Source: Brachyspira sp. SAP_772 (lineage in GTDB: Bacteria; Spirochaetota; Brachyspiria; Brachyspirales; Brachyspiraceae). From it: DNA of 64,000 nucleotides. Below are positions 1 to 10,555 of the stretch, piece after piece. The stretch covers positions 227,957-291,956 of the forward strand of contig NZ_VYIX01000002.1 in assembly GCF_009755885.1 (NCBI RefSeq), written 5' to 3'. Within the stretch, counting starts at the first letter, position 1; each line of letters begins with the position of its first letter. A model generated the notes under the pieces. That model was not told the origin of the DNA and searched no databases. It saw nothing but the letters and a program-made list of their open reading frames with translations. The translations under genes were made by a program, and so were the position numbers.

Positions 1-669
1 AAAATCTATAGCCATAATACCGCCAATAGAACAACCCATCTGATCCATAAGTCCGCAAGGCTTTCCAAAATATTTGTTTTCAGCAAACTGTCCAATTTTA
101 GCAATATCTACTTTTGATATTTTGTCTTCATTATAAATGGCATTTACTATCTCTCCTACCAAAGACTCAAAACTAGCAGAAGAGCTAAGTCCGCTTCCTA
201 TTAAAACTTTGTTTGAAAGAGAAGCTGTAAAACCGCCTAATTCGTATCCTAATTCTTTTATGCGAGCACATACCCCTCTAATTAAAGCACTAGATTTTCC
301 ATATTCATTTTTATTTATATTTAATTCATTTATGTTGATATAGTTTGGATTGTCAGAATAGTCTGTATAAATAACTATTTTTTCATCATTTCTCTTTGAT
401 ACCACAGCCAATTTATCTAAATTAATAGAAGCTGCTAATACACATCCATTATTATGATCTGTATGGTTTCCAGATAATTCTGTTCTTCCTGAAGCACTAA
501 ATATATGAATATCTTGAGTATTATCTATATTTTTAAAATGATTTAATGCTGAAGTTAGTCTTATATAAGCCTCTTTAATGGTGTTATCATCAGCACCATA
601 TATATGAGAAAATTGCTCATCAAGCTTATTATTTTTTAATAGTTCTTCTAATTGTGATATTTTATACAT
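1..669 (-). CDS. galK: Galactokinase, N-terminal part (runs off the window)
   Basis: Phosphorylates galactose to galactose-1-phosphate in the Leland pathway (GHMP kinase family). Read from the start codon at 669, the first 223 residues carry the galactokinase signature GRTELSGNHTDHNNG near residue 55, the GHMP ATP-binding loop GSGLSSSASFE near residue 155, and PCGLMDQMGCSIGG near the window edge. The C-terminal part lies outside the window. The N-terminus has about 45 residues before the signature, somewhat longer than in enterobacterial GalK. The family call is firm; sugar specificity is inferred from the signature. Confidence 0.92.
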   Translation of the reverse strand, partial: MYKISQLEELLKNNKLDEQFSHIYGADDNTIKEAYIRLTSALNHFKNIDNTQDIHIFSASGRTELSGNHTDHNNGCVLAASINLDKLAVVSKRNDEKIVIYTDYSDNPNYININELNINKNEYGKSSALIRGVCARIKELGYELGGFTASLSNKVLIGSGLSSSASFESLVGEIVNAIYNEDKISKVDIAKIGQFAENKYFGKPCGLMDQMGCSIGGIMAIDF

Positions 670-806
670 AAAAATGAATCCTAATTAAAGTGTTATACTT
701 ATATAATAGTATTTTTTTTATCAAAAATCAAATTGTTATTTAATAAAAAAATGTTCATAATCTTGTTTATTAATGAAATTATTATATAATAACATAGGAG
801 TAAATT

Positions 807-1283
807 ATGGATAGAGATGAAGTTATTATATGCAAAAATGAAAGTGATATAGTTGATTCTATTATGAGAGATGAAGAAGTTATATATATAGAATCTTCTT
901 TAGGAAAAAAAATATCTAATATCAAAAATACAGGTAAAATAGCTTGGGGGCTTCTTATAGGAGGAGTTGTAGTTGCTGTAACAGCAATCATATCTTCCAA
1001 AACTTTAAGTAAGGGAAAAAGCGTATTAGTTTCATCATTAGCTACAATTCCTTCTTTGGGTGTAGCAATAGCTTATATTGGTTTTCCTTCAACAATATCT
1101 CTTCTTCAGATTATGATAGATTCTTATAAAAAAAATGATGGTATTAATGGTGCTAAGAATATAGTTTTAGCTTTAAGAAATAATTATTATATTGCCGAGT
1201 TTGACAGAGAAAAGATGACATTAAAAAAAGTTTCTAATACTGAAGAAGTAAAAGAAGTGAAAATATCAGAAATAAAAAGTTAA
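807..1283 (+). CDS. Small membrane protein of unknown function
   Basis: 158 residues, preceded by AGGAG at the right spacing for the ATG at 807. The N-terminal 45 residues are charged. Two hydrophobic stretches follow, about residues 48-65 and 72-98, then a charged C-terminal tail, so it is probably a two-helix inner-membrane protein. No family is recognised. Its 3' end overlaps the convergent lipoprotein gene by 4 bp. Confidence 0.7.
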   Translation: MDRDEVIICKNESDIVDSIMRDEEVIYIESSLGKKISNIKNTGKIAWGLLIGGVVVAVTAIISSKTLSKGKSVLVSSLATIPSLGVAIAYIGFPSTISLLQIMIDSYKKNDGINGAKNIVLALRNNYYIAEFDREKMTLKKVSNTEEVKEVKISEIKS

Positions 1284-1687
1284 TTATTTAAAGGCAATTT
1301 ATCTATAGTTTCTATTTTCCATTTAGAAGATTCGTATACTAAAGTTATATAATAGTAGGTAGGGCTTAATTTTGTATTTCTTATAATATAGCTTCCTCTA
1401 TCATTTTGATTAGCTTCTGCTGTTATATAATTTATCGTAGCAGAATATTCTCCGTCTTCTAATGAGAGCATGTTTTTAATAGAATCATTATTGTTTAGTA
1501 TTATGTCTTCTAATGAAGATATATTTTCCATATTAGAGTTTTTTTCTATCCAGTTTATATTTTCATTAATTATTTCGTTTTTCATATCTGTGTAAAAAGA
1601 AAACAAACTCTCTTTTTTTATAGTGTTAATATCATCAAGACAAGATATAGTAAATAGGCTTATTATTATTAAAATGATTTTTTTCAT
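1280..1687 (-). CDS. Putative lipoprotein
   Basis: 135 residues beginning with a lipoprotein signal: Lys-Lys, a hydrophobic core and the lipobox TISC with Cys16. The mature part is short, Asn/Glu-rich and has no recognised domain. AAGGAT precedes the ATG. It lies downstream of, and on the same strand as, another small lipoprotein. Both end with a similar phrase (YESSKWKIETI here, YLNDKWNILTI in the neighbour), so they may be distant paralogues. Function unknown. Confidence 0.75.
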   Translation of the reverse strand: MKKIILIIISLFTISCLDDINTIKKESLFSFYTDMKNEIINENINWIEKNSNMENISSLEDIILNNNDSIKNMLSLEDGEYSATINYITAEANQNDRGSYIIRNTKLSPTYYYITLVYESSKWKIETIDKLPLNN

Positions 1688-1711
1688 TTGTTATCCTTAA
1701 ATATTTATTTT

Positions 1712-2200
1712 TTAATTAAAAAAGTTAATAGTTAAAATATTCCATTTATCATTTAAATATATTCCTACAATTTCAATAGAGTTTTTAGAAATTTTATTAA
1801 ATGAAGGATATTCTATTTGTGCTATTTTTATATCCTTATATTCTCTATATGTTATAGCTACATCATAATATCCGCCGTCTCTAGGCAAATAATTACAAAG
1901 AGCCTCTTCATCATCTGAAAATATTCTCTGATATATAGAAGCCCTGTTTTTTATAGATTCTATAATATCTGCAGTTGTAAGCTCATATAATACATACATC
2001 TCATTTATTTTTTCTACAGTATTTTCATCGAGATTAGTAACAATGTTTGATGTAAACTCCAAAGTATCTTTTGCAGATATTAATGTTGATATATACTTTT
2101 CAAACATATAAGCACCATATTCTGAATCTTCTTTATATTCTTTTTTGCAAGATGCAAGTATAAAAATAGTTATTATAATTAATAAAAACTTTTTATTCAT
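1712..2200 (-). CDS. Putative lipoprotein
   Basis: 162 residues with a lipoprotein signal peptide (MNKKFLLIIITIFILASC, Cys18). The body is Glu/Tyr/Ile-rich with no recognised domain. The start codon nearly abuts the cheB stop at 2202, and AAAGGAC precedes the ATG, so it is probably co-transcribed with lnt, cheB and the next lipoprotein. The C-terminal DKWNILTIN phrase resembles the end of the neighbouring lipoprotein. Confidence 0.75.
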   Translation of the reverse strand: MNKKFLLIIITIFILASCKKEYKEDSEYGAYMFEKYISTLISAKDTLEFTSNIVTNLDENTVEKINEMYVLYELTTADIIESIKNRASIYQRIFSDDEEALCNYLPRDGGYYDVAITYREYKDIKIAQIEYPSFNKISKNSIEIVGIYLNDKWNILTINFFN

Positions 2201-2201
2201 T

Positions 2202-3335
2202 TTAATATAGTCCTTTTAATTTTATTGTTGTATATTGTACTAAAAAATCTGCCATATCATAAAGCGATACTATAAAATGAACAGCATTATTTTCTATAGC
2301 ACTTTTAGGCATACCAAATATAGTGCTTGTAGTTTTATCTTGTGCGATAGTGAGATTTTTGTTGTTGTATAAATTAATCATTCCTTCAGTGCCGTCATTG
2401 CCCATACCTGTCATTATTACTGCTATTGCTTGATCTTTTAAATTATCATTAATTGTATTAAATAAATAATTAATTGATGGAGTATAAGGTAAGTCTGTTT
2501 TTAAATCTTCTCTTAATTTTATTTTTATATTATTATCATCTAAATATATACCCATATTATTTTCTCCGGGGCAAATATATACAAAACCAGCTTTAACTTC
2601 TTCATTATCCTCTGCTTCTTTAACTATAATTTGCGATACATCATTTAAACCTTTTGCCAGAGAAGATGAAAAATCTTTTGGTATATGCTGAGATATAAGT
2701 ATTGGTATTGGGAAGTTTTTTGGTATGGCTGGTATTAATATTCTTAAGGCTTTTGGACCTCCTGTAGATATTCCTATTGCTAAAAGTTTTGGATTTTTAA
2801 AATCAGAATAATTTATTTTATTTATTGTATCATTAAGCCTATTTATATGATATGGAAAAGTGTTTATTGTATTTTTGGGCATAACAATTTTTTTTAATAA
2901 ATGTTCTTTTATAAGTTCATCTATTTTTATTTCATTTATTTCTTCTTGTTTGTTTTTTTTATTTGTTATGGTATTTAATATTTCTTTTTCTATATATTCT
3001 ATATTTATATTTTTATTTATAATTTTAAATGCACCTAAGTTGATTAATCTATTATTGAAATCATCGTTTTTATCTGTAGTTGATAATACTATTATTTTAG
3101 TATTTATATTATCTTTTTTTAATAGCCTAAGAATCTCAGATGCACTCATAAGCGGTAAATTAAACTCAATGAATGCAAAATCTATTTTATTATTTATTAT
3201 AGTTTTGTATGCATCTATGCCGTTATTTACAATATTTATTATTTTTACAGTAGGATTTTTTAGAAGTATTTTTTTTATATTATCAGAAATTTCTTTGGAA
3301 TCTTCTGCTATTAATACATTGATAAATAATCCCAT
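2202..3335 (-). CDS. cheB: CheB-type chemotaxis protein-glutamate methylesterase with a Glu-substituted receiver
   Basis: Demethylates chemoreceptor glutamates (adaptation arm of chemotaxis). Residues 5-120 form a receiver domain and 183-377 the methylesterase. The catalytic triad is visible: Ser190 in GISTGGPKAL, His217 in ISQHIP and Asp314 in MTGMGNDG. In the receiver the acidic pocket is Glu11-Asp12 and the switch lysine Lys108 is present, but the phospho-acceptor position reads IDFAFIEFNLP, so Glu57 replaces the usual Asp. Family members are activated by CheA phosphorylation at that Asp; a Glu could mimic the phosphorylated state. The gene follows lnt by 12 bp in the same direction; no cheA/cheR is in the window. 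Confidence 0.9.
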   Translation of the reverse strand: MGLFINVLIAEDSKEISDNIKKILLKNPTVKIINIVNNGIDAYKTIINNKIDFAFIEFNLPLMSASEILRLLKKDNINTKIIVLSTTDKNDDFNNRLINLGAFKIINKNINIEYIEKEILNTITNKKNKQEEINEIKIDELIKEHLLKKIVMPKNTINTFPYHINRLNDTINKINYSDFKNPKLLAIGISTGGPKALRILIPAIPKNFPIPILISQHIPKDFSSSLAKGLNDVSQIIVKEAEDNEEVKAGFVYICPGENNMGIYLDDNNIKIKLREDLKTDLPYTPSINYLFNTINDNLKDQAIAVIMTGMGNDGTEGMINLYNNKNLTIAQDKTTSTIFGMPKSAIENNAVHFIVSLYDMADFLVQYTTIKLKGLY

Positions 3336-3347
3336 AATACACCAAAA

Positions 3348-5384
3348 TTATTTATTATTTTTTTCATCTTCCTCTATAATTTCATTTAAAGTATTATATA
3401 TTTCTGAAGTACTTTGATCGAATATGCTTTGAGTGTTTTCTTCTTTTTTATTTATATCGTAAATATGTTTTTCATTGTCTATTGTATATTTAATATCTTT
3501 TTTATTGTTTTTTAGTTTAGTTTTTTTAATTTGGTTGTATATTTTATCTTTTATTTTTTTATAAATATTTTTGATAACATTGCTTAACTTTATGATAAAT
3601 AAAGCAATAATTCCAATAAAACATAATACAACAAACCATTCACCAAATCTAGTGTATATTGTAATATTATCATTTAAAGCAACATTAGCAATCATATAAT
3701 CAGGTTTCCAAAAAGGAAGAGTAGATATCACCTTTCCGCTGCTTGATATATGACCAGTTACGCCAGAGTTTCCATTATGTACTATATCTCTTCTGTTTTC
3801 TATTGCTCTAAATACAGACATATAAAAGTGCTGAAGTAACGAATTATCGCTATAAGACCAAGCATCTTCTGTAATAACGGCTATAGTTTCTGCTCCATAA
3901 TATGCAAACTGTCTTACAAAATCACCAAAAGCACTTTCATAACATATTATACCAGAGAATCTATAACCATTTGGATGTTCAAATACAGATATTTTATCAC
4001 CTATCTCCCATCTGCTTGCACCTGCTTTATCAAACTGCTCATATATAAGAGCTATAATATTTTTAAATGGGAAAGTGTTTAAAAGAAACTTATTATTTTG
4101 AAAAGGATAAGCCTCTCCTCCGGGAACAAGTTTTATTTTTTTGTAATCATCAACAATATTTCCTTGCTCATTTATAAATGCTATTCCATTATAGTATTTA
4201 TAAGGATTGTATGCATTTTTATTAGTATTTTCTTCTATAATTGTTGTACCAAGTAAATGATGAGTTTGCGTATCTCTTATTGTACTATATAAAAGATATG
4301 TATTATAAATTGCAGGATATGTAGAGTTAGAAGCCATACCATATCTGAACATCTCTTCATAACGTGATAAATAATAGTTGTATGAATCCATTGTTACAGA
4401 TTCAGGGTATACTATTAGAGAAGGTTTTGACAATGCTGCGTCGGTTGCTAATTTGCATATTCTCTTTACAGATATAGTGCTGTTTTGAGTATATCCGTCT
4501 GGTTTCTCTTCACTTTGGAATTTTTCTGATTTTAATAAAAACCTTTCAGCAAGTCCCTGTATACCGGGAGAGTTTCTTTTATAAGGCTCTCCTGTGTATA
4601 TGCTGTTCCAAGGAATATTAGGGTCAAAAGATTTTTGTATGAGAGCCATTTTTGTTTTAGGCATAGAAACTCTTTTTGCTTCTACATAATTTACTTTTAT
4701 AAAACCGTATATTAAAACAATAAAAAATACTGCTGCAGTTGCTATGGCTGGTATAAAAATCTTTTTGTTAGATATTTTTTTATTATTTTTCACACTCTCA
4801 GATTTTTCTACGTACAATATTAAATAATGAGTAATAACAGCATTAGATAAATAAATCAAAAAACTTATGCCAAGCACACCTATAGTATCAGCTATTTGTA
4901 TAAATGGAATAAAGTTCCACTGAGAATATCCTATAATACCCCAAGGAAAACCTAAATATCCAACATTTCTCATATATTCCATAACAGTAAAAACAGCAGG
5001 CACTATTAAAAATCTTATATTAGGAAAAGCTTTTGAAAGATAACCACTTACTATCATAGCAGGGAAATAAAAGAGCAGTGTAAGTAAAAATAATATTGTA
5101 AATAAAGCTAAAAAAGAAACAGCAGCCTCTGTCTCTTTAAGCATAAATGCTGCTACCCAAACAAGCAAATAACCAAAAAACACTATTACAAATAAAAAAG
5201 AAGATAATACATAATATCTAATTTTATCTGCTTTGTATATAATAATATTTAAAGGAAATAGAGCTATAAATGCCACAGGGAAAAAATTAAGAGGCGGAAA
5301 AGCCAAAGTTAAAAGCATGGCAGCCGAAATGCTCAATATAATTATTCCATAAGTATACGAATTGCTTTTATTAGTCACTTTCAT
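3348..5384 (-). CDS. lnt: Apolipoprotein N-acyltransferase
   Basis: Adds the third acyl chain to the N-terminal Cys of lipoproteins at the inner membrane. The N-terminal 230 residues hold the multi-helix membrane region, including the family-like VMEYMRNVGYLGFPWG. The nitrilase-like domain follows with the expected triad: Glu328 (VYPES), Lys416 (YKKIKLVPGGE) and Cys481 (IICYES). A final helix lies around 583-600. At 678 residues it is longer than typical (about 500): there is an insertion around 255-310 and a charged Lys/Glu/Asn-rich tail of about 75 residues. This fits the many lipoproteins in the window. AGGAAATT precedes the ATG. Confidence 0.93.
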   Translation of the reverse strand: MKVTNKSNSYTYGIIILSISAAMLLTLAFPPLNFFPVAFIALFPLNIIIYKADKIRYYVLSSFLFVIVFFGYLLVWVAAFMLKETEAAVSFLALFTILFLLTLLFYFPAMIVSGYLSKAFPNIRFLIVPAVFTVMEYMRNVGYLGFPWGIIGYSQWNFIPFIQIADTIGVLGISFLIYLSNAVITHYLILYVEKSESVKNNKKISNKKIFIPAIATAAVFFIVLIYGFIKVNYVEAKRVSMPKTKMALIQKSFDPNIPWNSIYTGEPYKRNSPGIQGLAERFLLKSEKFQSEEKPDGYTQNSTISVKRICKLATDAALSKPSLIVYPESVTMDSYNYYLSRYEEMFRYGMASNSTYPAIYNTYLLYSTIRDTQTHHLLGTTIIEENTNKNAYNPYKYYNGIAFINEQGNIVDDYKKIKLVPGGEAYPFQNNKFLLNTFPFKNIIALIYEQFDKAGASRWEIGDKISVFEHPNGYRFSGIICYESAFGDFVRQFAYYGAETIAVITEDAWSYSDNSLLQHFYMSVFRAIENRRDIVHNGNSGVTGHISSSGKVISTLPFWKPDYMIANVALNDNITIYTRFGEWFVVLCFIGIIALFIIKLSNVIKNIYKKIKDKIYNQIKKTKLKNNKKDIKYTIDNEKHIYDINKKEENTQSIFDQSTSEIYNTLNEIIEEDEKNNK

Positions 5385-5457
5385 AATTTCCTAATTTTTT
5401 TGTATATATTATATTGTATAATGCTAAAAATATCAAAATATTTATAAGATTTAATAT

Positions 5458-8259
5458 TTACCATTTCAAAACAAACTCAGTATAAAGCTCTCCGTCTTTA
5501 ATAGATTTAGTTATCTTTAAAGAAGATTTAACGTGTGTAATAGAGCCTAATAGCAAAGAAGACCAAGCCATTAAAGATAGTTCTAATATTTCAGGGTTTC
5601 CTGTGAAGTTTTTCATATGAACTACCAATAATCTTTTTCTACTTTTAATAACTTCAAGTTTAACAGGGTCATGTATCTCTTTAAATACTACCTCAGCTAC
5701 ATAACGTAAAATATAATATCTAGGCACAAATAATAATATTACATTGAAGTATTTCGGTACAAGTCTATGATAATGGTATTCAGCAATATCTCTTATACCA
5801 GCATTATCACCATCATAAAATAAATCACATACAAGTTTATGAGGGTTATGGAAACCAGCCATAAAAGGATACCATTCTTTTGCTGATATATCATTTTTAA
5901 ATATTAATGAAGAAGAAGGCTCCATAGCAGTAATCCATCTTTGATAACCATCCTCTCCAAATTTCTCTCTTACAAAATCTTTTAATATTATTAAAGACAC
6001 TCCTCTTACTCTTTGTGTTGTTGCTCCTGAAGAAGCTTTTGTATTTATAGTATATTTTGATATTTCATTATCCAAATCTGTTAATATTTTATTGTTATCA
6101 TTTGCAAATTTGTTCATTGTATTGGCATAAATAGAAAGCTCATTAGAGTTAGAATATATTTTATCAATATCTTCGTATATAGCATTTGATGTAGTTCTAA
6201 GCTTAGTCATAGACTTAGAAGCACTAACAGATAAAGTATTTAAAGTGTTAATATTGTTTTTTATATCGCCCAATTTGCTTGCTACGTTAATGTATTGCTT
6301 TTTAATATTTTCACTTGAACTAGATATTGTAGTAATTGAATTAACAATTTCATTAATGGCTTTTAATTGTTCAACAGAAGAGTTGTGTACGCTTCCCATT
6401 ATCTCTGTAACTTCTTGTACATCTCTAGCCAAAGTATCAAATTGTGCGGTAGATTCTGTTAAATCATTACTTGTTACTATAATTTTTTCTTCTATTGTTT
6501 GTAATACTTTATTTGCATTATCAGCCTGCTCATTTGAAACTTCTGATAATTTTCTTATCTCTTCAGCAACTACTGCAAAACCAGAACTATATTTACCAGC
6601 ATGTGCTGCTTCAATGGCAGCATTCATAGCAAGTAAGTTTGTTTGATGTGCTATGTTTCTTATAGAACTTACGAAATTCGATATAAAACCTAAAGCATTT
6701 CTTAAATCGCTTGTTGCTGTTGATGTAGCTTGCATTTTCTCTTTACTTTTCATAGAAGCTATATGTAAGTCTTTTGCCTTATTAGAAGCATTAAATATAA
6801 TATTATCTATGCCTTCTATTGTTTTAGACATTTGTTCTACAGATACTGATATTTGCTCTATACTATCTCCTTCTTTTATTATTTTTTCTTGAAGGTCTTT
6901 TGTATCTCTGTCTATTTCATCTATATTGTTGGAGTTAATACCTATGTATTCCAAAATATTTTTATTGCTGTTTTCTACTATCTCTAAATTGTTTAATTCT
7001 TCATTAATATTGGTTTTTATGTTTTCTATAGAGTCATTTATATTATTTATTATATCTGCATTTGAAGATATTTGATTGGTAAATCTGTCACTTTGTTTTT
7101 TTGATATAGATATAATTTTTTTTATGTTTGCTATAGTAGCTTGGAAATTCCCATTTAATATGCCCATCCATCTTGTAATCTCAGATACTTCATCTCCTCC
7201 AGAAAGCTCTGGTATTTCAACAGATAAATCTTTATTATCAATAGAGTCTCCTACTACATCAGATATTCTAGTTAATGATGAGAATATTAATTTTATGAAA
7301 AATCCTATTATAATAGCAGATATAACAAATACCATAATAATAGTATAAACTATAGATCTGTTCATATAACTTATCTGCGAATCATAATAAGAATTAGGTA
7401 TAATCATAACAACATTTAAAGCATTAGATATACTTTTTATATAAACTCTATACTCTCTTCCAGATATATTTATATTTTCTGTTACAATTTCATCTTTAGC
7501 TAAATTTGAATTAAATAATTGATAATAAACAGGATAAATTATATCTAATTTACTTTTATTTAATCTACTATCTCTAGAATTAATAATAGTTAAATCATTT
7601 TTATCAATAACTAATAATTCAGATGAATTTATATCAAATATATTGTTTATTTCACTGCTGTTAGTATAATCAAAAAATAAGGCCACATTTGCAACACCAA
7701 TAGTAGTATCATTTTCAACAATAGTTTTAGATATATTAAATAATGTTGTATTAAACATAGAAGATAAAAAAGTTTTATAATACGTGTCTGTAGGAGAGTA
7801 TGTATTTAGATTGCTCCATATTCCATTTACATCATTAGTAATAATTGTAAAATTGCTTGTTTTTGTATCAATGTTGTATGATTTAGGAAGTTCATTAAAT
7901 GCTAGAGTATAATTTGGTATAAACAAAATGCTTAATACTCTATTAATATATGGATTTGATTCGTTAACATTTTCAATTAAAAAGTTGGAGGCATTATCAT
8001 TTAAGTATGTATCAGTTCTTTTATCTGCTGTATTGAATGTTAGGGCTGATCTGTAGGATAATTTATTGACTTCTTCTTGGGCTGCGTAGAACTTATTTTC
8101 AAAATTATTAGCTATTATTTTGAAATTATTATTCATATTATCATCTATTACTTTGTAGAAAGTTTCTATATTAAGGTTGCTGCTTAAGAAATTAGAACTA
8201 ATAGCAACAAAAGCCATTACAGCAAATATCATTAAAGTGATACGAAGTCTTATACTCAT
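5458..8259 (-). CDS. Methyl-accepting chemotaxis protein with an extra C-terminal domain
   Basis: Transmembrane chemoreceptor. There is a TM helix near residues 6-26, a periplasmic sensor of about 275 residues, a second TM near 302-326, a HAMP-like stretch, and the long helical cytoplasmic domain. The signalling hairpin is recognisable ([20 protein letters not shown] then [13 protein letters not shown]). Most receptors end soon after the methylation helices. This one continues for about 180 residues (from about 755) into a Trp/His/Tyr/Phe-rich globular segment that includes [12 protein letters not shown] and [13 protein letters not shown] do not recognise that domain; a faint likeness to Myxococcus DUF2378/TIGR02265 or H-NOX-type domains is a guess. 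GGAG precedes the ATG by 11 nt. Confidence 0.9.
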   Translation of the reverse strand: MSIRLRITLMIFAVMAFVAISSNFLSSNLNIETFYKVIDDNMNNNFKIIANNFENKFYAAQEEVNKLSYRSALTFNTADKRTDTYLNDNASNFLIENVNESNPYINRVLSILFIPNYTLAFNELPKSYNIDTKTSNFTIITNDVNGIWSNLNTYSPTDTYYKTFLSSMFNTTLFNISKTIVENDTTIGVANVALFFDYTNSSEINNIFDINSSELLVIDKNDLTIINSRDSRLNKSKLDIIYPVYYQLFNSNLAKDEIVTENINISGREYRVYIKSISNALNVVMIIPNSYYDSQISYMNRSIVYTIIMVFVISAIIIGFFIKLIFSSLTRISDVVGDSIDNKDLSVEIPELSGGDEVSEITRWMGILNGNFQATIANIKKIISISKKQSDRFTNQISSNADIINNINDSIENIKTNINEELNNLEIVENSNKNILEYIGINSNNIDEIDRDTKDLQEKIIKEGDSIEQISVSVEQMSKTIEGIDNIIFNASNKAKDLHIASMKSKEKMQATSTATSDLRNALGFISNFVSSIRNIAHQTNLLAMNAAIEAAHAGKYSSGFAVVAEEIRKLSEVSNEQADNANKVLQTIEEKIIVTSNDLTESTAQFDTLARDVQEVTEIMGSVHNSSVEQLKAINEIVNSITTISSSSENIKKQYINVASKLGDIKNNINTLNTLSVSASKSMTKLRTTSNAIYEDIDKIYSNSNELSIYANTMNKFANDNNKILTDLDNEISKYTINTKASSGATTQRVRGVSLIILKDFVREKFGEDGYQRWITAMEPSSSLIFKNDISAKEWYPFMAGFHNPHKLVCDLFYDGDNAGIRDIAEYHYHRLVPKYFNVILLFVPRYYILRYVAEVVFKEIHDPVKLEVIKSRKRLLVVHMKNFTGNPEILELSLMAWSSLLLGSITHVKSSLKITKSIKDGELYTEFVLKW

Positions 8260-8350
8260 TTTTTAAAATGCTCCTACTATATTACTATTAATGTCGGAAT
8301 AACTAAATGTATTTTTTAGCATTATACAATATTTAATTATACAATACTTA

Positions 8351-8389
8351 AATTAAAAAAGCGATATCCATAAATATGAATACCGCTTT
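8351..8389 (-). terminator. Rho-independent terminator of flgK
   Basis: On the minus strand AAAGCGGTAT pairs with ATATCGCTTT (one G-U wobble) around a short loop, followed by TTTAATT. It lies about 30 bp beyond the flgK stop. Confidence 0.75.
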
Positions 8390-8415
8390 GTTTATTGTAT
8401 TTTTAAAAAAATGTT

Positions 8416-10329
8416 TTATACACCCATTCTATTTATTACCACATCTAGAAGCTGATCCATCACACTTACAACCCTCGCAGAAGCATTATATCCATGCTGA
8501 TACATTGCCATTTGTGCTACTTCTTCATCTAAGTTAACCCCAGAAACAGATTGTCTTAACTTTTCAAGATATTCCATAACAATAGTTTGTTTTTCGCTTT
8601 CGGAATTTGCTGTTTCTGTTCTTGAAGCTATTTGAGCAATACTTCCAGTGTAGAAATCATTAAATGTAGATTTACTGTCTACCATTATTTCTTTATTTTT
8701 CAAATTAGCTATAGCCAAAGCATTAGAGCCATCACCAATTCCGTTCCATTTATCATTGAAACCATTACCAGTAGTGTCTATACCTTTTGAAGCTGCTATA
8801 TAATTAATATCATTTCTTATTATATCGTTTACACTAATTGCAGCTGCAGGGTGTTTTTCTGGTGTTACAGTAAAGTTTCTAAAATCTCCAGCCAATTGAT
8901 TAACCTGATTTGTAGCCTGCCAATTATAAGCACCATTAGCTCCGGATTGATTTAATACACCAGATATACCAACCAAAAAATCTCCAGAATCTTCTATATG
9001 CTTAATAAAGTATGAAGGCTTAATATAATCATCAAAACCCTTAGCTTTTAATACAAGTCTGTTATTATCATCTAAATAAGCTGATACATTAGCATCACTT
9101 GAGTTTATTTTGTCTATTAATTCTCCAACTTTCATTTGTGCAGTATAATCTATAGCAACATCAGCACCCTCTCTTGTTTTGCTTCCAAACACCAATGTTC
9201 CAGAGCTTCCTATACTATCATTAACATTAACGCTGTTTACACCGCTTACCTTAAACATTATAGTAGAATCTTCTGTGCCGTCATTATTTAAATCATAGTT
9301 TCCTATTACAGAAGGAGTTTGTTTAGTCATAGTAAAGAAATCAATTCCTGTTTCCTGATTTAAACCAAAACCGCTTCTATGTATTTCGTTTACTCCGTCA
9401 GCTAAATTCATAGCTAAAGTATCTAAATCATTTATAGCATCAACAGTGTCTATATCTCTAAGCTCTAATAAAGCCTTTAATTCTCCGCCTTCCAAATTAA
9501 GCTGTACATGGTCATTTTCCCAATAAACATCAAACATACCCTCATTGAGAGCACTTCTCTCTAAAGTTAATTTGTTTACAACATTTCCCTGTATTAATGA
9601 GCGACTTCCTATATAAATCATAGTCTCATCAGGGTCAATAGATTTTATATCAACGTTAGCCAAAGAAGATAATTCATCTAATAATAAATCTCTTTTGTCT
9701 AATAAATCATTAGGGCTTTGTCCCAATGCTTCTTGTTTTACTATAGCAGTATTTAAACTTCTAATAGAGTTAGCTATGTCATTAATTCTATTAACTTTGC
9801 TTTCTACAAGAGAGTTTAAATTGTTTCTCATAGAATCCATTTGATTATACATCTGATTAAATGAGTTATTTATTCTGTCAGCCCTCTCTACCAAAGTCAT
9901 TCTTGTTCCTCTTTCGGTAGGGTTGATACTCATCTCCTGCCAAGCATCCCAGAATGCATCCAAATCATTTCTCAAATTATATTCACCGGGCTCATTATAT
10001 ATTGCCTCTAATTGCTGTAAATAATTATTTTTTGTCTTCCAATAACCATCGCTTCCAAGTTCTACCATTATTTTTGAATCTATAAATTTATCTCTTAATC
10101 TTTCTATTGTAGCTATTTCAGCACCTTGACCTATTTGTCCTGCACGTTCTGCTCTATTTAAACTAGGCTCTTCTAAAGGTTTATCGAATGTACGCATTAC
10201 TACTCTTTGTCTGCTGTATCCTTTAGTGGCTACATTATTTATATTATGTCCTGTTACTTCTAAAGCTGTTTTGAAGTTTTGAAGGGATCTTTTACCTAAT
10301 TCTATGCCAAAAAATGAGCTTGTTGACAT
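8416..10329 (-). CDS. flgK: Flagellar hook-associated protein 1
   Basis: First hook-filament junction protein. The N-terminus has the flagellar rod/hook signature (ALEVTGHNINNVATKGYSRQ, about residues 22-41) and the C-terminus the matching coiled helix (EEVAQMAMYQHGYNASARVV). At 637 residues it is within the family's usual range. The central 300 residues are the variable region. GGAG sits 7 nt before the ATG. Upstream on the minus strand a TACGATAA sequence weakly resembles a sigma28 -10 box. No flgL or flgM follows; the next genes are a chemoreceptor and CDF transporter. Confidence 0.95.
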   Translation of the reverse strand: MSTSSFFGIELGKRSLQNFKTALEVTGHNINNVATKGYSRQRVVMRTFDKPLEEPSLNRAERAGQIGQGAEIATIERLRDKFIDSKIMVELGSDGYWKTKNNYLQQLEAIYNEPGEYNLRNDLDAFWDAWQEMSINPTERGTRMTLVERADRINNSFNQMYNQMDSMRNNLNSLVESKVNRINDIANSIRSLNTAIVKQEALGQSPNDLLDKRDLLLDELSSLANVDIKSIDPDETMIYIGSRSLIQGNVVNKLTLERSALNEGMFDVYWENDHVQLNLEGGELKALLELRDIDTVDAINDLDTLAMNLADGVNEIHRSGFGLNQETGIDFFTMTKQTPSVIGNYDLNNDGTEDSTIMFKVSGVNSVNVNDSIGSSGTLVFGSKTREGADVAIDYTAQMKVGELIDKINSSDANVSAYLDDNNRLVLKAKGFDDYIKPSYFIKHIEDSGDFLVGISGVLNQSGANGAYNWQATNQVNQLAGDFRNFTVTPEKHPAAAISVNDIIRNDINYIAASKGIDTTGNGFNDKWNGIGDGSNALAIANLKNKEIMVDSKSTFNDFYTGSIAQIASRTETANSESEKQTIVMEYLEKLRQSVSGVNLDEEVAQMAMYQHGYNASARVVSVMDQLLDVVINRMGV

Positions 10330-10555
10330 TATTATGCTCCTTAATAAATAGTTTACTGCTAATACTTTATTTATCGTAAGTTTTTAATTTTTAATTAGTT
10401 TTTTTTGTCGTTATTGTAACGCAAGGTAACATAATAATTATATATTATGTTAAATAGATGAGCTTAAAATGTGTTTCAAATATGGTATTTAGAAATTTAT
10501 AAATGTTTGTTTTTAATAAAAAATAATAATGCTAAAAATAATTATATTAATGTAT

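Noticed and set aside
2860-3417. 185-codon open frame opposite cheB
   Set aside because: Antisense shadow of a well-supported gene; Ile/Phe/Ser-rich, no ribosome site.
5310-10400. Search for a sigma28 promoter at flgK (TACGATAA upstream on the minus strand)
   Set aside because: The -10 is imperfect and no TAAA lies at the right distance, so it was not listed as a feature.
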